From Amphirosellinia nigrospora (taxonomy: Eukaryota; Ascomycota; Sordariomycetes; Xylariales; Xylariaceae): a stretch of 64,000 nucleotides of DNA. Made by a program: the position numbers and the translations under genes. Location: NCBI GenBank assembly GCA_004123355.1, contig SCHM01000003.1, positions 6,405,058 through 6,469,057 on the forward strand, in the 5' to 3' direction. Shown piece by piece: positions 24,881-36,862 of this stretch. How positions within the stretch are numbered: the first letter of the stretch is position 1; the number at the start of each line of letters is the position of its first letter. The notes beneath the pieces were generated by a model. It was not told where the DNA came from and ran no database searches. It saw only the letters and a program-made list of their open reading frames with translations.

Positions 24881-27800
24881 AGTTGCTGATAGCCGCAGCC
24901 AAGTTGCGCAACGCGGGGTAATAGCTTAGGTCTCGAGTTTCACTATTACTATTTAAAGTTGTTGACGTTCCTTTCGAGTTGAATTAGAACCAAGTTTGTA
25001 CATGTGTTAGTGAAGGAGAAAATCCACAACTGCTAGCATAACATGTACTAGCAATACCTACATGTATGTACGTAGCCTACATTGAGTATGCTTATGTCAT
25101 ACTCTCAACAAATGGTACACTGGCTCTGGAGCCGCAAGGTTAAGTTCCAGGTTGTGTTTAGATTTCCTGGCTTGCCATGTGGATAGGTAAACTAAATGAA
25201 TTTGTAGGCGGGGTGGGGTGGGTACATAGTAGATTCTCAGCGCTATCGCACGAAAGAGGTTGATGTTTACCTCTGTAGGCTTCTATGGTGGCCGGGCTAG
25301 GCAAGGATCACCTAGGTTAAGTGCTATAATTGATAGCGTAGAACTTCAATGACAAACACAAAGACAAATCTACATTACTATCTACTGTTCTACTACTAGT
25401 TGTCACGTTAGCACTTCTTTTCATCCTTTTATCTCTGCCGAATGACCGAAGTATGTAGACGCAGGTAGATCGGAGATGAGTGGTTGAAGTTATCCGTCTT
25501 GGATGTGTCGGTTGAACAATTTAACCCGTTGATATAGTTGGTTGTGCTGCAGGAGTCTGTTGCCTTCTTGTCATATGGAAGTCGACGGGGCTACTAGGCT
25601 CTCCTGACAGTGCAGATTAATATGGGCATTGACCTATGACTATATGGACTTCATGCAATACCTTTTCCAGGTAGATCTTGAGAATACTAAGTAATAGATG
25701 TATTATGTGTGCTATGCCTAGTCACGTGTTGTGCACCCAAGGCACTCCCTGTGGCGAGGGTTTGCTGCGCACGTTTCAGCTGTAACGTAACAGGTAGGAC
25801 TCAAGTTAATATTCGACGGCAAACACGCAGAGTGTTAGCATTGGACCAGGCATGTTCATCGGATAGCAAGCGAGCTTTAGGGGGCTGGTGGAGATGGCCT
25901 CTTGTGTAGTCGTGGGCAAGGGCTAAAAGGGGGAAATTTCATATTTGCTTCGCAAGCAGCTGAAGGTGTCAGTGTAAGTCGCATAGCGTACCTAGGTAGC
26001 TTACATAGCTAGCGGGTGTCGCTGGATTCATGATTGGGGGTATACATAGCAACACCCCAGCCATGACTTACCAGACCCCGGACTGTAGAATGTCGATGTG
26101 GCTTCTAGAACTTCAACTGCCGGCTGGTCATTATATTGCGGCTGTGTGGCTACTTTTAGGCACTGTAAGTAGTTAACAGCAGCAATAAGTGTTGATGCGC
26201 TCAATAGCATACGTGAGCATAAGTTACCTCCTCTGTAAAAGCACAAGACCACCATATTTGCGTCTGGGCTTGCTTGGGCTATCGGTGATAACCTTGTCCT
26301 ATTGCTCTCCATCATCTCGGTTGTTTGCTGCCTCTAGTTCATGCATATAAGCAGGCGGTATAGGTAGTTTAATTAAATCTCCTATTGCCTACGGGCAATG
26401 GACTCCCACTTTCATGCTCCGGACAATTATATGGGGGAGAATCCTTTGGCGTCCTTGTTATGCGCATCATGCGAAATTACATACATAGTATATTTACTCA
26501 ACTCCCTCCTAGTCTTATTTTATGGTCTAGGTAAGAGGCGACCGTTGTACACACCTAACTCGATTGATCGTAGAAAATACGCCGCCTACTTCTAAGATTA
26601 TTAGGTACCTACATCTACATAGTAAGGGGATCCATGGCCTCGAGATGTGAGCGTTTAGGTAAGGCGAGAAGCTAGTACCTACACTAATAGTGAGTAGGTA
26701 CGTAAAGGTTAGATCAGCAATCAGCCCTGTGGTGTCCTCTAGCCTAAGCCTGGCCTTCGGGGGCGGGGTGGTGGCTGGCTACATGCCGCTGCGGCCAGGT
26801 GCGTCATGCGGCAAACAAGCTTTGTCCAAAAAAATCTAGTATACATCTACCTAGATATGCCATAGACAGTAATTAAATTCAAGAGCATATAACATTGGGG
26901 TTTGGACGTCTGTGTTCTGGTCTAGTTATTTATAGTGTTTCAATAGAATCTTGAAATAATTACTTAGTACCTAGTGATTCACTATAAAACTAACTGGGCT
27001 CGCTGAATCTGCTTGTCTTCCATGCTGCCCTCCTAGGTAGATGGATCTCATGTGAATGTGTTATTGCGTTCACTACGTAGGTCTAAGAGGAGGTAGATAG
27101 GTTGTTTGGTGGAAGTTATGATCGAAGGCAACATTCCCTCTGCAGAAGTCAATTTTGCAACTTCCCACCCCTTCATTGTCGCACCAATTGGACCTTTTAT
27201 ATATAAGAGTAGGCATCACTGGTATTGTATATACAAATGATTCATGATGTAGGTGTTAGCCTAATTGATTGGTTTGTGTATTAGGTAAGGTCAAGTAAGT
27301 GCTTGCCAACTTGACCCTGCACTTTCTCCTTTCTCCTTTGTCCGATGACGGCTCGTAGGCATGTCCTGAACAATGGATCAGCTTGGAGCCGCTGTCTTGA
27401 ACAAAGCACCTGCTAATAAAATACCCATGACTTCCACTGTGAATGCCCCTCTGCAGCAAGCGCAGCAGAATTTATTATCTGTAGCGACCTACCTAGGTAG
27501 ACCCCTGTCCTGTTCTATTTGCTGCTGTTAGGAGTGGAATTCCCATTCATTGAAAGGGTACGTACTTACACACACTTTCAAGGTTCCCGGCCTCTCCTTC
27601 TAATTGGCCATACAAAGAGCTGCCCCTTTCCCCATTCGTCACCCCGTGCTCACGCCTGCCGTGTGCATATCAGACAAGGGCCCACAATCATCAGAAACAC
27701 CTTACAAAAATTTCTGGCACGTCGCAGCACCTACTTTAGTCCTCTTTTCCCCTTCTCCTCTTCACACCTCTCAACCCACATCAATCAAGCCAACTTGTGT

Positions 27801-27973
27801 CAACTTTCGACTAACACTCAAGCCTCCCCAACTATCTAGGGCACGTAGCCACCCTATCTTCCTCCCCCGACATCAACCGTTGTTCACGCGTTCATCCACT
27901 GAACCGCTCCGCAAACGTCCACGTATCTCTCAACCTTTTGCATCACCGCTCTCATCCACATTCACTAGACATC
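24881..27973. other. Long intergenic region between tah18 and the RRM gene
   Basis: 3.1 kb between divergent genes. No gene supported; short frames at 25709-25909 (+) and 26028-26315 (-) show no domain. The copies of CCTAGGTAG at 25991, 27032 and 27492 are the clearest pattern. Immediately upstream of 27974 is a long C/T-rich and CA-rich leader (27600-27970), typical of a highly expressed fungal gene's promoter and 5' UTR. A TATA-like tttatatataag lies at 27196-27207. Confidence 0.5.
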
Positions 27974-29492
27974 ATGGCCAGCACTGTGGAGAAGGTCACC
28001 CAGGTTGCCGAACAGGCCGTCAACGACGTTGCCAACGCTCTGAGCAATACGTCGCTCACTGACAACAAGGACGAAAACAAAGACGCCGTCCATGCCAGTG
28101 CTGCTGAGGGTCGCCGCCTGTACATTGGCAACTCGCCTATGCGACTACCGAGGGGAGTTGAAGGAGTTCTTCAAGGGCTACCTTGTGTAAGTTTGCTTTC
28201 CTATTCATGTTTAAATACATGTCTCCCCATTCAGTGATTGCTTCCCTCTACTATTTACGGCCCATGAACTTGTCAAAGAATACCACAGAGAAAAGAGGCC
28301 AAACTCGTAAAAAGCCTGTTGGCAGCTATGACATCCCGTTCAACGGCCCTACATGCACCGCAAAATATCTGCGAGGAACGAGCTTGGACGCCTATTGTGC
28401 TTCTATCATTTGGCCTCATTATATTGCTTTCATACTACCTCGCGAGTCGACTATTGCATGCAATCCATCTACTCGACATGCTGGATTATGTCTCTTTCGC
28501 TGATGTGCTGATTCCATTATAGCGAATCTGTCTCAATTCCCAAGAATCCCCGTACCGACCGCCCTGTGGGCTACGCTTTTGTCGACCTATCAACTCCTAG
28601 CGAGGCCGAGCGCGCTATTGGTGAGCTTTCGGGTAAAGAGATCCTTGAGCGCAAGGTCTCCGTCCAGCTGGCTCGTACTCCCCAGCCGGCTGGCGAGAAG
28701 GCCGAGGGCGCTTCCAGTGAAGGTGCTGAGGGTTCCCGACGCCGGGCATCTGGTCGTGGCCGCGGCCGTGGTCGAGGACGTGGCGGCCGAACCGGACGTG
28801 GAGGACGATCTGTAGGTTGAGACTCAATATGCAAGGCAGTACTCTGAGAGGAAAAAAACTAATATAAGACTAGGATGGTGGAAAGGATATTGCCGGCGAG
28901 GAGACTGCTGAGAAGAATGAAGCTGTTCCCGACGCCTCTGAGGTTCTACCTTTGACCGACGTTACCAACAAAGTCGATACTGACGCATCTGAGAAGAGCA
29001 AGAAGGGCCCTGCTCGTGAACGCCGAGAGCGTGGGCCGCCTGCTGATGGCATTCCTTCCAAGAACAAGGTTATGGTGGCAAACCTCCCCTATGACTTGAC
29101 CGAGGAGACTGTACGTATATGGACTAAACTACTGCACGTTGTATCAGGGGATAGCTGCTGACATAGTTGAACAGCTCAAAGATCTTTTTCAAGCTTACGA
29201 GCCTTCTTCTGCCAAGATTGCCCTACGACCTATCCCCCGATTCATGATCAAGAAGCTCCAAGCTCGTGGCGAAGCCCGCAAGGGCCGTGGTTTTGGTTTT
29301 GTCACCCTCGCTTCCGAGGAGTTGCAACAAAAGGCCGTGGCAGAGATGAATGGCAAGGAGATCGAGGGCCGTGAAATTGCTGTCAAGGTTGCCATCGACA
29401 GCCCCGACAAGACTGACGAGGAGGCCAATATTCCTCACGAGAACGAGACAAACGGTCAAGAGGCGGCCACCACCCCCGCCACCACTGTCTAA
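27974..29492 (+). CDS. RNA-binding protein with RRM-RGG-RRM layout (Sbp1-like)
   Basis: Four exons (27974-28186, 28523-28811, 28874-29110, 29175-29492), all with GT-AG ends and matching phases. Exon 1 encodes a charged N-terminus and the first RRM strand (RRLYIGN); exon 2 finishes RRM1 with the RNP1-like VGYAFVDLSTPSEAERAI. An Arg/Gly tract (RGRGRGRGRGGRTGRGGR) follows, then an acidic/basic linker, RRM2 beginning KVMVANLPYDLTEE, and RNP1 KGRGFGFVTL in exon 4. The order RRM, RGG, RRM is that of yeast Sbp1, which binds eIF4G and represses translation; orthology is inferred from layout only. Exon 1 lacks two single bases near 28120 and 28154 relative to a readable RRM (after IGN, and before ELKEFF in the expected reading). 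The two slips together restore the phase needed for exon 2, so this looks like assembly error in a live gene. Confidence 0.85.
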
Positions 29493-30539
29493 ATTCATCA
29501 CTCGGTCTCTTATTAGCATGCACCTATTTCGATGAGAAGTGTAGCCAGACAATCATCCCTACAACCATTGGTGAACATCGTTTGAGCAATGCTGTGTATG
29601 CGAGAGTGGATTATTTGTATCGAAAGGATGGACGTCAACTGAATTTATGATAGATACGAACCCGAGACCAATAGTTGATATGGCTTTTGATATTGTCGAC
29701 AGGGTGTTGTCGTAAGAGTTACGCCGATGCATCTCTCGATAGACGTCGAACCATGATGCTTCTGCTTCCGACATCCATATTTATTCTCACGGGTCATTTT
29801 CTCAGTCTCTTACGCATTATTCTCGGATTGTACACTAGGTGGCCGCCAGAAAAGGCGTTAAATGGGACTGGGAAAAGTTCTCGAGCGGAAATAGAGATAC
29901 GAATGATTGATTTTTGGGCATGATTGCTGCCGACCTTGACTGTGTCCTTAGTGAACTATGCCAGTAAAGCCATAATTGATTTCGTTAAGACCGAACTGGT
30001 ATGCTATGTTCAAGAGTAAGAAGGCAATTTCATACGGATTAGGGCTCCGTATCAGCAATTGGTATTGGGCAAAAGGATAGGGCATGAGGACACTTGTTCA
30101 TGCTGCCTTGCTCCTGTGCTAAAAAAATAGATCATCGAAGGAGTAGAAGGGTTACTTTTACAGCAGATTTCTCAATTAATTCCATAAGCACCTAACCAAT
30201 GCAGAGTTATCAAAACCATGCCATGTAAGAATCATGTAGCAAGGGTCATAATTGTACATATAAAAGTAAGTGATTACCTTAGAATTATTGCTGCATATCT
30301 ATGAGATTGAGCCGTTGCGTGGAACCTTGCTTGGCAGAACTTCGGGACCAAGATGGGCCAATCACATCTTTTGGTCTAATGGATGTTGTACGTATCTTGC
30401 CCAAGAAAACTAACCTAGATGCATGTGCATGTCACCATTCCAAAGCAACGCGCTTCTAAGTTCTTCTCGACATACAACACTGAACAGAACAGGAATTCGG
30501 CCAAAGTAGTGGGGGATATTTTGAAAGAGCAAAAGCGCA
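29493..30539. other. Intergenic, RRM gene to gcs1
   Basis: Holds the 3' end of the RRM gene and the gcs1 promoter. No gene supported. Nothing distinctive beyond AT-rich segments at 30140-30290. Confidence 0.5.
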
Positions 30540-31881
30540 ATGTGGGAAGTCGACCCTGAGACGAGGTCAAAGGTACGATGGGCATGCGCACATCACCCAT
30601 CCAGTTTCGCTGACCAGCGCCATCACCGCGCGCCTTGTCCAGCTCCTCGCTATCCAGAAGACCAGCAACAATAACAATTGCTGCGACTGCAACGCCCCGA
30701 ACCCACAATGGGCATCCCCGAAATTCGGCGTCTTCATCTGCTTGTCTTGCGCCGGCGTGCACCGCGGCCTCGGCGTCCATATATCTTTTGTGCGCTCCGT
30801 GACCATGGACGCCTTCAAACAGGCCGAGATCGAGCGCATGCGGCTAGGCGGCAACGAAGGGTGGCGGAAATTCTTTGAGGAACACGAGGATACCAAAATG
30901 CGCGGCCTAAGCTGGGACGACGCCACCATCGCCGAACGATATAGTGGTGAGGTCGGTGAGGAGTGGAAGGAGAGGTTAGGCGCCAAGGTCGAGGGTAAAG
31001 AATACGTTCCGGGCGAACGACGGAGCACACCACAGCCGACCACGAGCGCGGCCGCCAAGCCGCCTACCAGTGGCTCGCGTCAGATTAGCAGGACCGGTAC
31101 ACCGTTGAGTGGGACGAGGAGGACTGAGAGTCCGCAGCAAGCTGGCGGCACAAAAGCCAAGGTCGACGACAAGTACTTTGCGCGCTTAGGCGAAGAGAAT
31201 GCGTCACGGCCTGAAGATGTACCCCCGAACCAGGGAGGGAAATATGCTGGCTTTGGGAACACACCAATGCCGGCAAATGCAGGCGGTGTGGCTCAGTTAT
31301 ACCAGATTTAGGCGAACTACAGAAGGATCCTGTGGCGGCGCTCACGAAAGGGTTTGGATGGTTCACATCCACGGTTACAAAAACTGCAAAAGGCATCAAT
31401 GATGATTTCATCCAACCTACGGCTAAGCAGGTAAGCTTCGTTCTAGCTATTTCCCCTTATCTTATATTACCTGTTATCTATCGTCCTTGGTGCCTTAGTC
31501 CTACGTCCTAGCTACTAGTCGAAGCAACCGCTGACCATGTTGTGCACGTTAGTTATCGGAAACTGACTTTGCGGCACAAGCCCGGTTTGCTGCAGGTAAT
31601 GTAGGTCGGGTGGCTCAAGTGGGCGCCATGAGTGCTCAAGAAAGGTTCAATCGTTTCGTGGAGGGCCCTGATGCAAGCAGCAGCGACCGGGCGCACCAAA
31701 CGCCGCTTGACGAGAGCAAGAAGGACTTTTGGACGACTTCTCGTCACTTGCGGACCAAAGGCATGGCACAGGTGCCAAGTATAGCTCAATTGGCACATCA
31801 GCCATGGGTAAGGCACCAGGGAAGAATACGGGGCGCGCCGCAGCTGCGAAGAAAAATGACGACGAGTGGGATGATTGGTGA
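30540..31881 (+). CDS. gcs1: ArfGAP, Gcs1/ArfGAP1 type
   Basis: Three exons: 30540-30572, 30643-31430 and 31553-31881. The tiny first exon encodes [11 protein letters not shown], the standard start of this family, and joins to [16 protein letters not shown]. The zinc finger is C-x2-C-x16-C-x2-C (CCDC to ICLSC), followed by the catalytic-arginine segment [15 protein letters not shown]. Gcs1 stimulates GTP hydrolysis on Arf1 at the Golgi. The C-terminus has [20 protein letters not shown] and a terminal DDEWDDW, as in ArfGAP1 relatives with lipid-packing helices. Two apparent single-base losses break the frame, near 31292 (GTGGC where GTGGGC would read through) and near 31732 (TTTTGGAC where TTTTGGGAC would); both are in G runs and are best read as consensus errors. 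Confidence 0.9.
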
Positions 31882-32493
31882 TGGCCGAGTTCGGCTGCGG
31901 GGAGCGGAAAGGAGATAGCGGGGAAAGACAAGCAATAGAAGAGTATCGAGGCGTTGATGGGCTGATTAGACCCCGTCCGCTGGTACTTTACTGCTGTATG
32001 AATACCTTATACGGGATCTAGGAGCGCATTGGGTCAATACATGAGCGGTCAATAACACTGCCCTGTTCAAACAATTCGACCTTCTCGCGGCTGTCTAAAC
32101 GGTTAGCTAAGTCATGGGAATTGGCGAGCAGCAACCCAATGTTTTTTGCTTCGCTAGATACCCCTGGCTTATCGTATTCACAATTTCCATTATAATTATA
32201 AATGGGAGATATATATATCCTTTCATTTTCTACCGGGACTGGTAGTGATGCGTGATGCTTGGTATAAGTAGGTAGTATAATGCTGAAGTTGACCTAGACG
32301 TGGGGCTCATTAACCTCGGCCGGCTGAAGAGCATCGGCTACTGCCGGTCTCGCCAGCTGTATTCCCGCGTCATCGAGAGTGGGCTTCTCCGTAGCTGGCC
32401 GACCGCCGCAACACTGCTCGGAACTAATATCAAGTTGGACTTTCCTCGCAACCCGCCCCCTCGACGCCAATTCATACACACAGACCGCCCACC
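31882..32493. other. Intergenic, gcs1 to ETF beta
   Basis: Terminator region of gcs1 and promoter of the ETF beta gene. No further gene seen. An AT-rich patch with tatatatatcc lies near 32210. Confidence 0.5.
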
Positions 32494-33585
32494 ATGTCTG
32501 CATTGCGGATTCTTGTGCCCGTCAAACGGGTCATTGACTATGCTGTAAGCCATCACGTCCTTATTTTCTACCCACCTGTTGCGAGGGACCCGGCGCATGT
32601 TATAAGATACGGCTGTGGGCACATTGCGCTTCCCCGGTAATACTGGGAAAAGGAACAAGCGACTACATTCCAATCGAGTAGAGTGGGAGCTGACGGTTCC
32701 CGTGACATGCCACCAGGTCAAGCCGCGTGTGAACAAAGCCCAGACGGGCGTCGAGACGGCCGGCGTGAAGCATTCGATGAACCCCTTCGACGAGCTCAGC
32801 ATCGAGGAATCCGTACGCATCCGGGAGAAGAAGCGGGCGCCGGGCGGCGTCGAGGACATCTGCGCCATTTCCGCGGGCCCCGCCAAGTCGGTCGAGACCC
32901 TGCGCACTGCCATGGCCATGGGCGCGGACCGAGCCATCCACGTCGAGACGGCCGACGGGGACGAGGGCTCCCTCGAGCCCTTGACCGTGGCGAAGGTGTT
33001 GCGCGCCGTCGTGGAAAAGGAGAACAGCAACCTTGTCATCCTCGGCAAGCAGAGCATCGACGACGATGCGGCGCAGACCGGCCAGATGCTCGCTGGTCTA
33101 CTCGGCTGGGCGCAGGCCACGCAGGCCAGCCGTGTCGAGTTCAAGGATGATGTTGTCGAGGTCACTAAGGAGGTCGATGGTGGTGTTGAGACGGTCCGCG
33201 CTAAACTGCCCATGGTTATCACGACAGATCTCAGGCTGAACGAGCCGCGGTACGCGAGTTTGGGGAACATTATGAAGGCGAAGAAGAAGCCGCTGGTTAA
33301 GATGAGCCTATCAGATCTAGGTGTAGCGAATGAGAGGAGGCTGAAGATTGTCAAGGTCACAGGTACGTTATTGGGTCTGCCTCCTGTGCTTTAGTACCGT
33401 CTTTGTGCTAGCTTACGGCGCGATTATTCTTCCCCTACCCCCATACCTCTGTCACGTTTGATAGTTTGTCTGCGGAGGTTGTTTATACTGATGTGTTTGC
33501 AGAACCTGCGCCGAGACAAGGCGGCGGCAAGGTCGAGGATGTTGACGGCATGATCTCTAAGCTGAAAGAGCTCGGCGCCTTATGA
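32494..33585 (+). CDS. ETFB: Electron transfer flavoprotein beta subunit, mitochondrial
   Basis: Three exons (32494-32544, 32717-33362, 33503-33585) give an intact 259-residue protein, the normal family length. It begins MSALRILVPVKRVIDYA and continues VKPRVN after the first intron. Diagnostic pieces are HSMNPFDELSIEESVRIREK, the nucleotide-binding MAMGADRAIHVE, and LGKQSIDDDAAQTGQMLAGL, which contacts AMP and the alpha subunit. The C-terminus is KVEDVDGMISKLKELGAL. With the alpha subunit it carries electrons from matrix acyl-CoA dehydrogenases to ETF-ubiquinone oxidoreductase. There is no cleavable presequence, which is usual for ETF beta. No frame problems. Confidence 0.95.
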
Positions 33586-34685
33586 TTGGTTACTTAAGAG
33601 ATAAAAATAAATATATTGTAGGAGGGTATATGAAACTTTGCACCTAGATATGTACCATTATAAAGACACACTCTAGTTATGGCAAACCATTGGAGTTTCG
33701 GGAGGAGACATCATCATGTCGGGCTATTAAAATCAATACAATATCTTGACGAGCATGAGGCATCTCTTCTCACTTCTGCTAAACAGCATCTCGTTGTGAA
33801 CTGAGATTACTCAATGATACATCACGGTAACCGGAACTAACTTAACTTATCAACGATAGTCCAGTCTCTCTAGTTCTAAATAAGGTTAGACTTTTACGAG
33901 TGTCTGCGAGTGCTGATAAATAGATATTAGATCACCAATCTGTCTATCAGTTTAAAATTCAAATTAGACAGGAGTAGGTCGTAGTAATACGTCAGTACAC
34001 CTAAAGTAGGCACCTAATAAGCAAAGAATGTATCCATCTTTCCACAACTGCTGAATGCCTCAAGGCCTCACTTTGATGGCAACGAAGCCTCTTGACAATA
34101 TTTTCAACCTCATATACTAATTGGTAAAGTTTTTTGCCCCGACCGAGAGGCGGTGACGATATACTTGTATGGGGGCATCTTCACTTCGCTCAGTGCGGTG
34201 TAATAATGTAGATAAGCTGTGGGTACAGTCGTTGTCGTCGTCTTCCTAGCTTGTGCAACATGATACATCTTTGACGGCCAACTCTCGCCGCTTTCGGACA
34301 TAGGCCCTGGAAGATGCTATTGGCGCAGTGGGGAGGGGTTCGATAGCAGTGAATCAGTGCTAAGTAGGCAGTAATAGACAGTAATAGGCGCGCTTTGATT
34401 GGTTATGCGAGCGCTAGTGGTGAGCTATACCGACGGTTCCCTGCTAGCCTGCTGCTCATCACTCCTTTGGCCAATTCGCGGTGACTCGACCCCACTATCG
34501 ACACTTTTTCTCCGACCCTTCAAAACGCTGCAACCCCGTCCGACCTTTTGCTTCCTGTCTTCCTGCAACCCATTTTTCACCTCAGCGCCAGCACAACCCC
34601 ACAGCATTCTTGTAGATACCTATATCTACACCAAATTGGCTTTTCCATTAACCGACACTGACTGCTTCCGGATACATCTGCCCTT
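33586..34685 (+). promoter_or_regulatory. arg2 upstream region
   Basis: Intergenic stretch with no gene supported. Close to the leader it has a CCAAT box at 34471-34475 and TGACTC at 34482-34487, the core of the site bound by Gcn4/CPC1-type amino-acid-control factors. These lie about 200 bases upstream of the leader-peptide ATG, a sensible place for promoter elements; the transcription start is not visible. Confidence 0.35.
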
Positions 34686-34967
34686 ATGAACGGGCGCTCG
34701 TCAGTTTTCACATCCCAGGTACGTAGTTTGACATGCTTGCTTTCTTTCGTTGCTGCGTTCTCGGGGTTGCATATGACCTCACCTCTCCAATTTTATACTT
34801 TCGACGTAGCATCACCACCAAAATCTTCGCGGGGCGCATTCGACATGGTGTTGAGCGCCATGATATTGTCTCTACCCATTTAGTATAGCATATTGGGAGA
34901 ATGACATTAGCTAACATCTCCTCGACAGGATTATATCTCTGGTGCGTTACTCAAGTCCACGACCTGA
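34686..34967 (+). promoter_or_regulatory. Spliced upstream ORF: arginine attenuator peptide of arg2
   Basis: The ATG at 34686 begins MNGRSSVFTSQ, nearly identical to the start of the Neurospora arg-2 leader peptide (MNGRPSVFTSQDYLSDHLW, then RALNA). A 210-base intron (GTACGT at 34719, acceptor CAG ending 34928) interrupts it exactly after Gln11, and the second exon resumes DY, so the critical Asp12 is kept. After that it reads ISGALLKSTT and stops at 34965-34967, without the family's DHLWRAL. The bases nevertheless look like that segment with a short loss (tctctgg-tgcgtta). In the known system the nascent peptide stalls the ribosome when arginine is high and lowers arg2 translation. The main ATG lies 115 bases downstream. 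Whether this version still stalls is unknown. Confidence 0.8.
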
Positions 34968-35082
34968 CTCATCGCCAAAATACTAACATGGCCCAGACCA
35001 CTTGTGGCGGTCTCTTTCCGCTTAGGGGTCCATTGAATAATCACGACCGCTACCTCACCTCCTTTAAACAAATTGCAACGGC

Positions 35083-36862
35083 ATGTTTTCCCGAATTGCC
35101 TTCAAGGCTGCGAAGCCTGCAGCTGCCGTTCTCAAGCCCCCGGCTCGATCCTTCTCAATGACTGCTACTCTATGTACGAAGCCAAAGGGTAGCAAGGGCC
35201 GACAGATGCCCTCCCTTTTTTCTCGAACTACAGAACAGGCTTCAGGCAGCAATGCTACCCTGACTCTACGGGTTTGTGACACTCGTTGTCTTCGTCGCCG
35301 ATTTTCGACTGACCTATTCTAGGACGGCCCAGTTTTCCATGGAACCGCCTTTGGTGCGAACTCCAACATCTCTGGCGAGGCCGTGTTCACCACGTCACTC
35401 GTCGGCTATCCGGAATCGATGACCGATCCTTCATATCGTGGCCAGATTCTAGTCTTCACTCAGCCATTGATTGGGAACTACGGCGTGCCCTCGTCCGTAC
35501 GTGACGAGTGGAACTTGCTGCGACACTTCGAGTCTCCCCACATTCAATGTGCAGGTATCGTGGTGGCTGACGCCGCCGAGAAGTACAGCCATTGGACTGC
35601 TGTAGAAAGCTTGGGCGAATGGTGTGCCCGAGAAGGCGTTCCTGCTATCTCTGGGGTTGACACCCGTGCTATCGTCACCTATCTCCGGGAGCAGGGCTCT
35701 TCTCTTGCGAGGATCTCTACCGGAGACGAGTACGATGCCGATGAGGATGAGAGCTTTGTAGACCCGGGCCAGATCAATTTGGTCAAACGGGTTAGCACCA
35801 AGGCTCCTTTTCATGTGGAAGCCATCAACCCCAAGTATCACATTGCGTTGATTGATTGTGGTGTCAAGGAGAACATTCTCCGAAGCCTAGTCAGCCGTGG
35901 TGCCAGTGTGACTGTGTTCCCTTATGATTTCAAGATCCAGAAGGTGGCCGACAACTATGACGGCGTCTTCATCTCTAATGGTCCCGGCGACCCGACCCAT
36001 TGCCACGCCACTGTGCACAATCTGCAGATGCTGATGGAGACCTCCCAAGCCTATTATGGGAATCTGCCTTGGCCACCAGCTCCTCGCCTTGGCGACAGGT
36101 GCACGCACCATCAAACTTAAGTATGGCAATCGAGCTCATAACATCCCCTCGCTTGATTTGACTACTGGTCAATGCCACAGTAAGTAATTCTCGGAGCAAT
36201 TCTTTTGTTTTGGCAAACTCGAGCACCAGCGTTCCGTTTTGTGATGAATGTCTACTCTCCCTCCCCTATATAAGGAGGACCCACTAGGTATCCTTTTCAC
36301 GCCAAGAACCGGACCCACATGAGCCCCACCCAGACTTACACTAAGAACCTCTGTTGAAAAAGCCAGCCTCTGGCTCGTGCGCTGCCCCCGTTCAGAGCCT
36401 TGCCTAGCGCGAATACAGTTCTAAATGACAATAACTGACTCCGAGAATTGCAGTTACGAGCCAAAATCACGGTTATGCCGTTGATGCCAGCACTTTACCT
36501 AGCGACTGGAAGGAGTACTTCGTCAATCTAAACGACGGAAGTAATGAGGGCATGCGCCATGCTTCTCGACCAATTTTTTCTACCCAATTCCACCCGAGGC
36601 TCGTGGTGGCCCGATGGACAGCGCATATCTGTTTGACAAATATATTGAGGACGTCCAAGCCTTCAAGGCTTGCCAGGCAGTATACAAAGATAATCGCCCC
36701 TCGCAGTTCATGCTTGATATCTTGAGCAAAGAGCGTGTTGGTGTTCAACCAGACCCTTGGCTGCTACTGCTTAAGCTTGTGGTTATCAGCTACGGGTGTA
36801 TGCAAGGTTTCGGGATCGGTTACAAAATGAGTTTATGGTGTTGGAATGAATTTTCAAGATAG
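35083..36862 (+). CDS. arg2: Carbamoyl-phosphate synthase, arginine-specific, small (glutaminase) chain
   Basis: Exons 35083-35271, 35323-36179 and 36454-36862; the first intron has a GTTTGT donor. It starts with a mitochondrial-type presequence ([20 protein letters not shown], Arg- and Ala-rich). The small-chain domain follows ([40 protein letters not shown]), then the class-I glutaminase domain ([25 protein letters not shown]). The nucleophile motif GICLGH is present in the neighbouring frame at about 36060, and the partner HPEA at about 36592. Two single-base losses, near 36048 and in a C run near 36595, break the frame; the rest is fully conserved, so these are probably consensus errors. 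Glutamine is hydrolysed and ammonia fed to the large chain for arginine synthesis. The far C-terminus after KERVGVQP is unusually hydrophobic and may hide another slip. Confidence 0.92.

Noticed and set aside
26028-26315. 95-codon minus frame with a good-looking intron (gtaact to tacag)
   Set aside because: Splicing it shortens the product to about 40 residues with no recognisable feature.
32338-33360. 340-codon open frame antisense to ETF beta
   Set aside because: Codon-bias shadow: the plus strand encodes complete ETF beta with correct introns.
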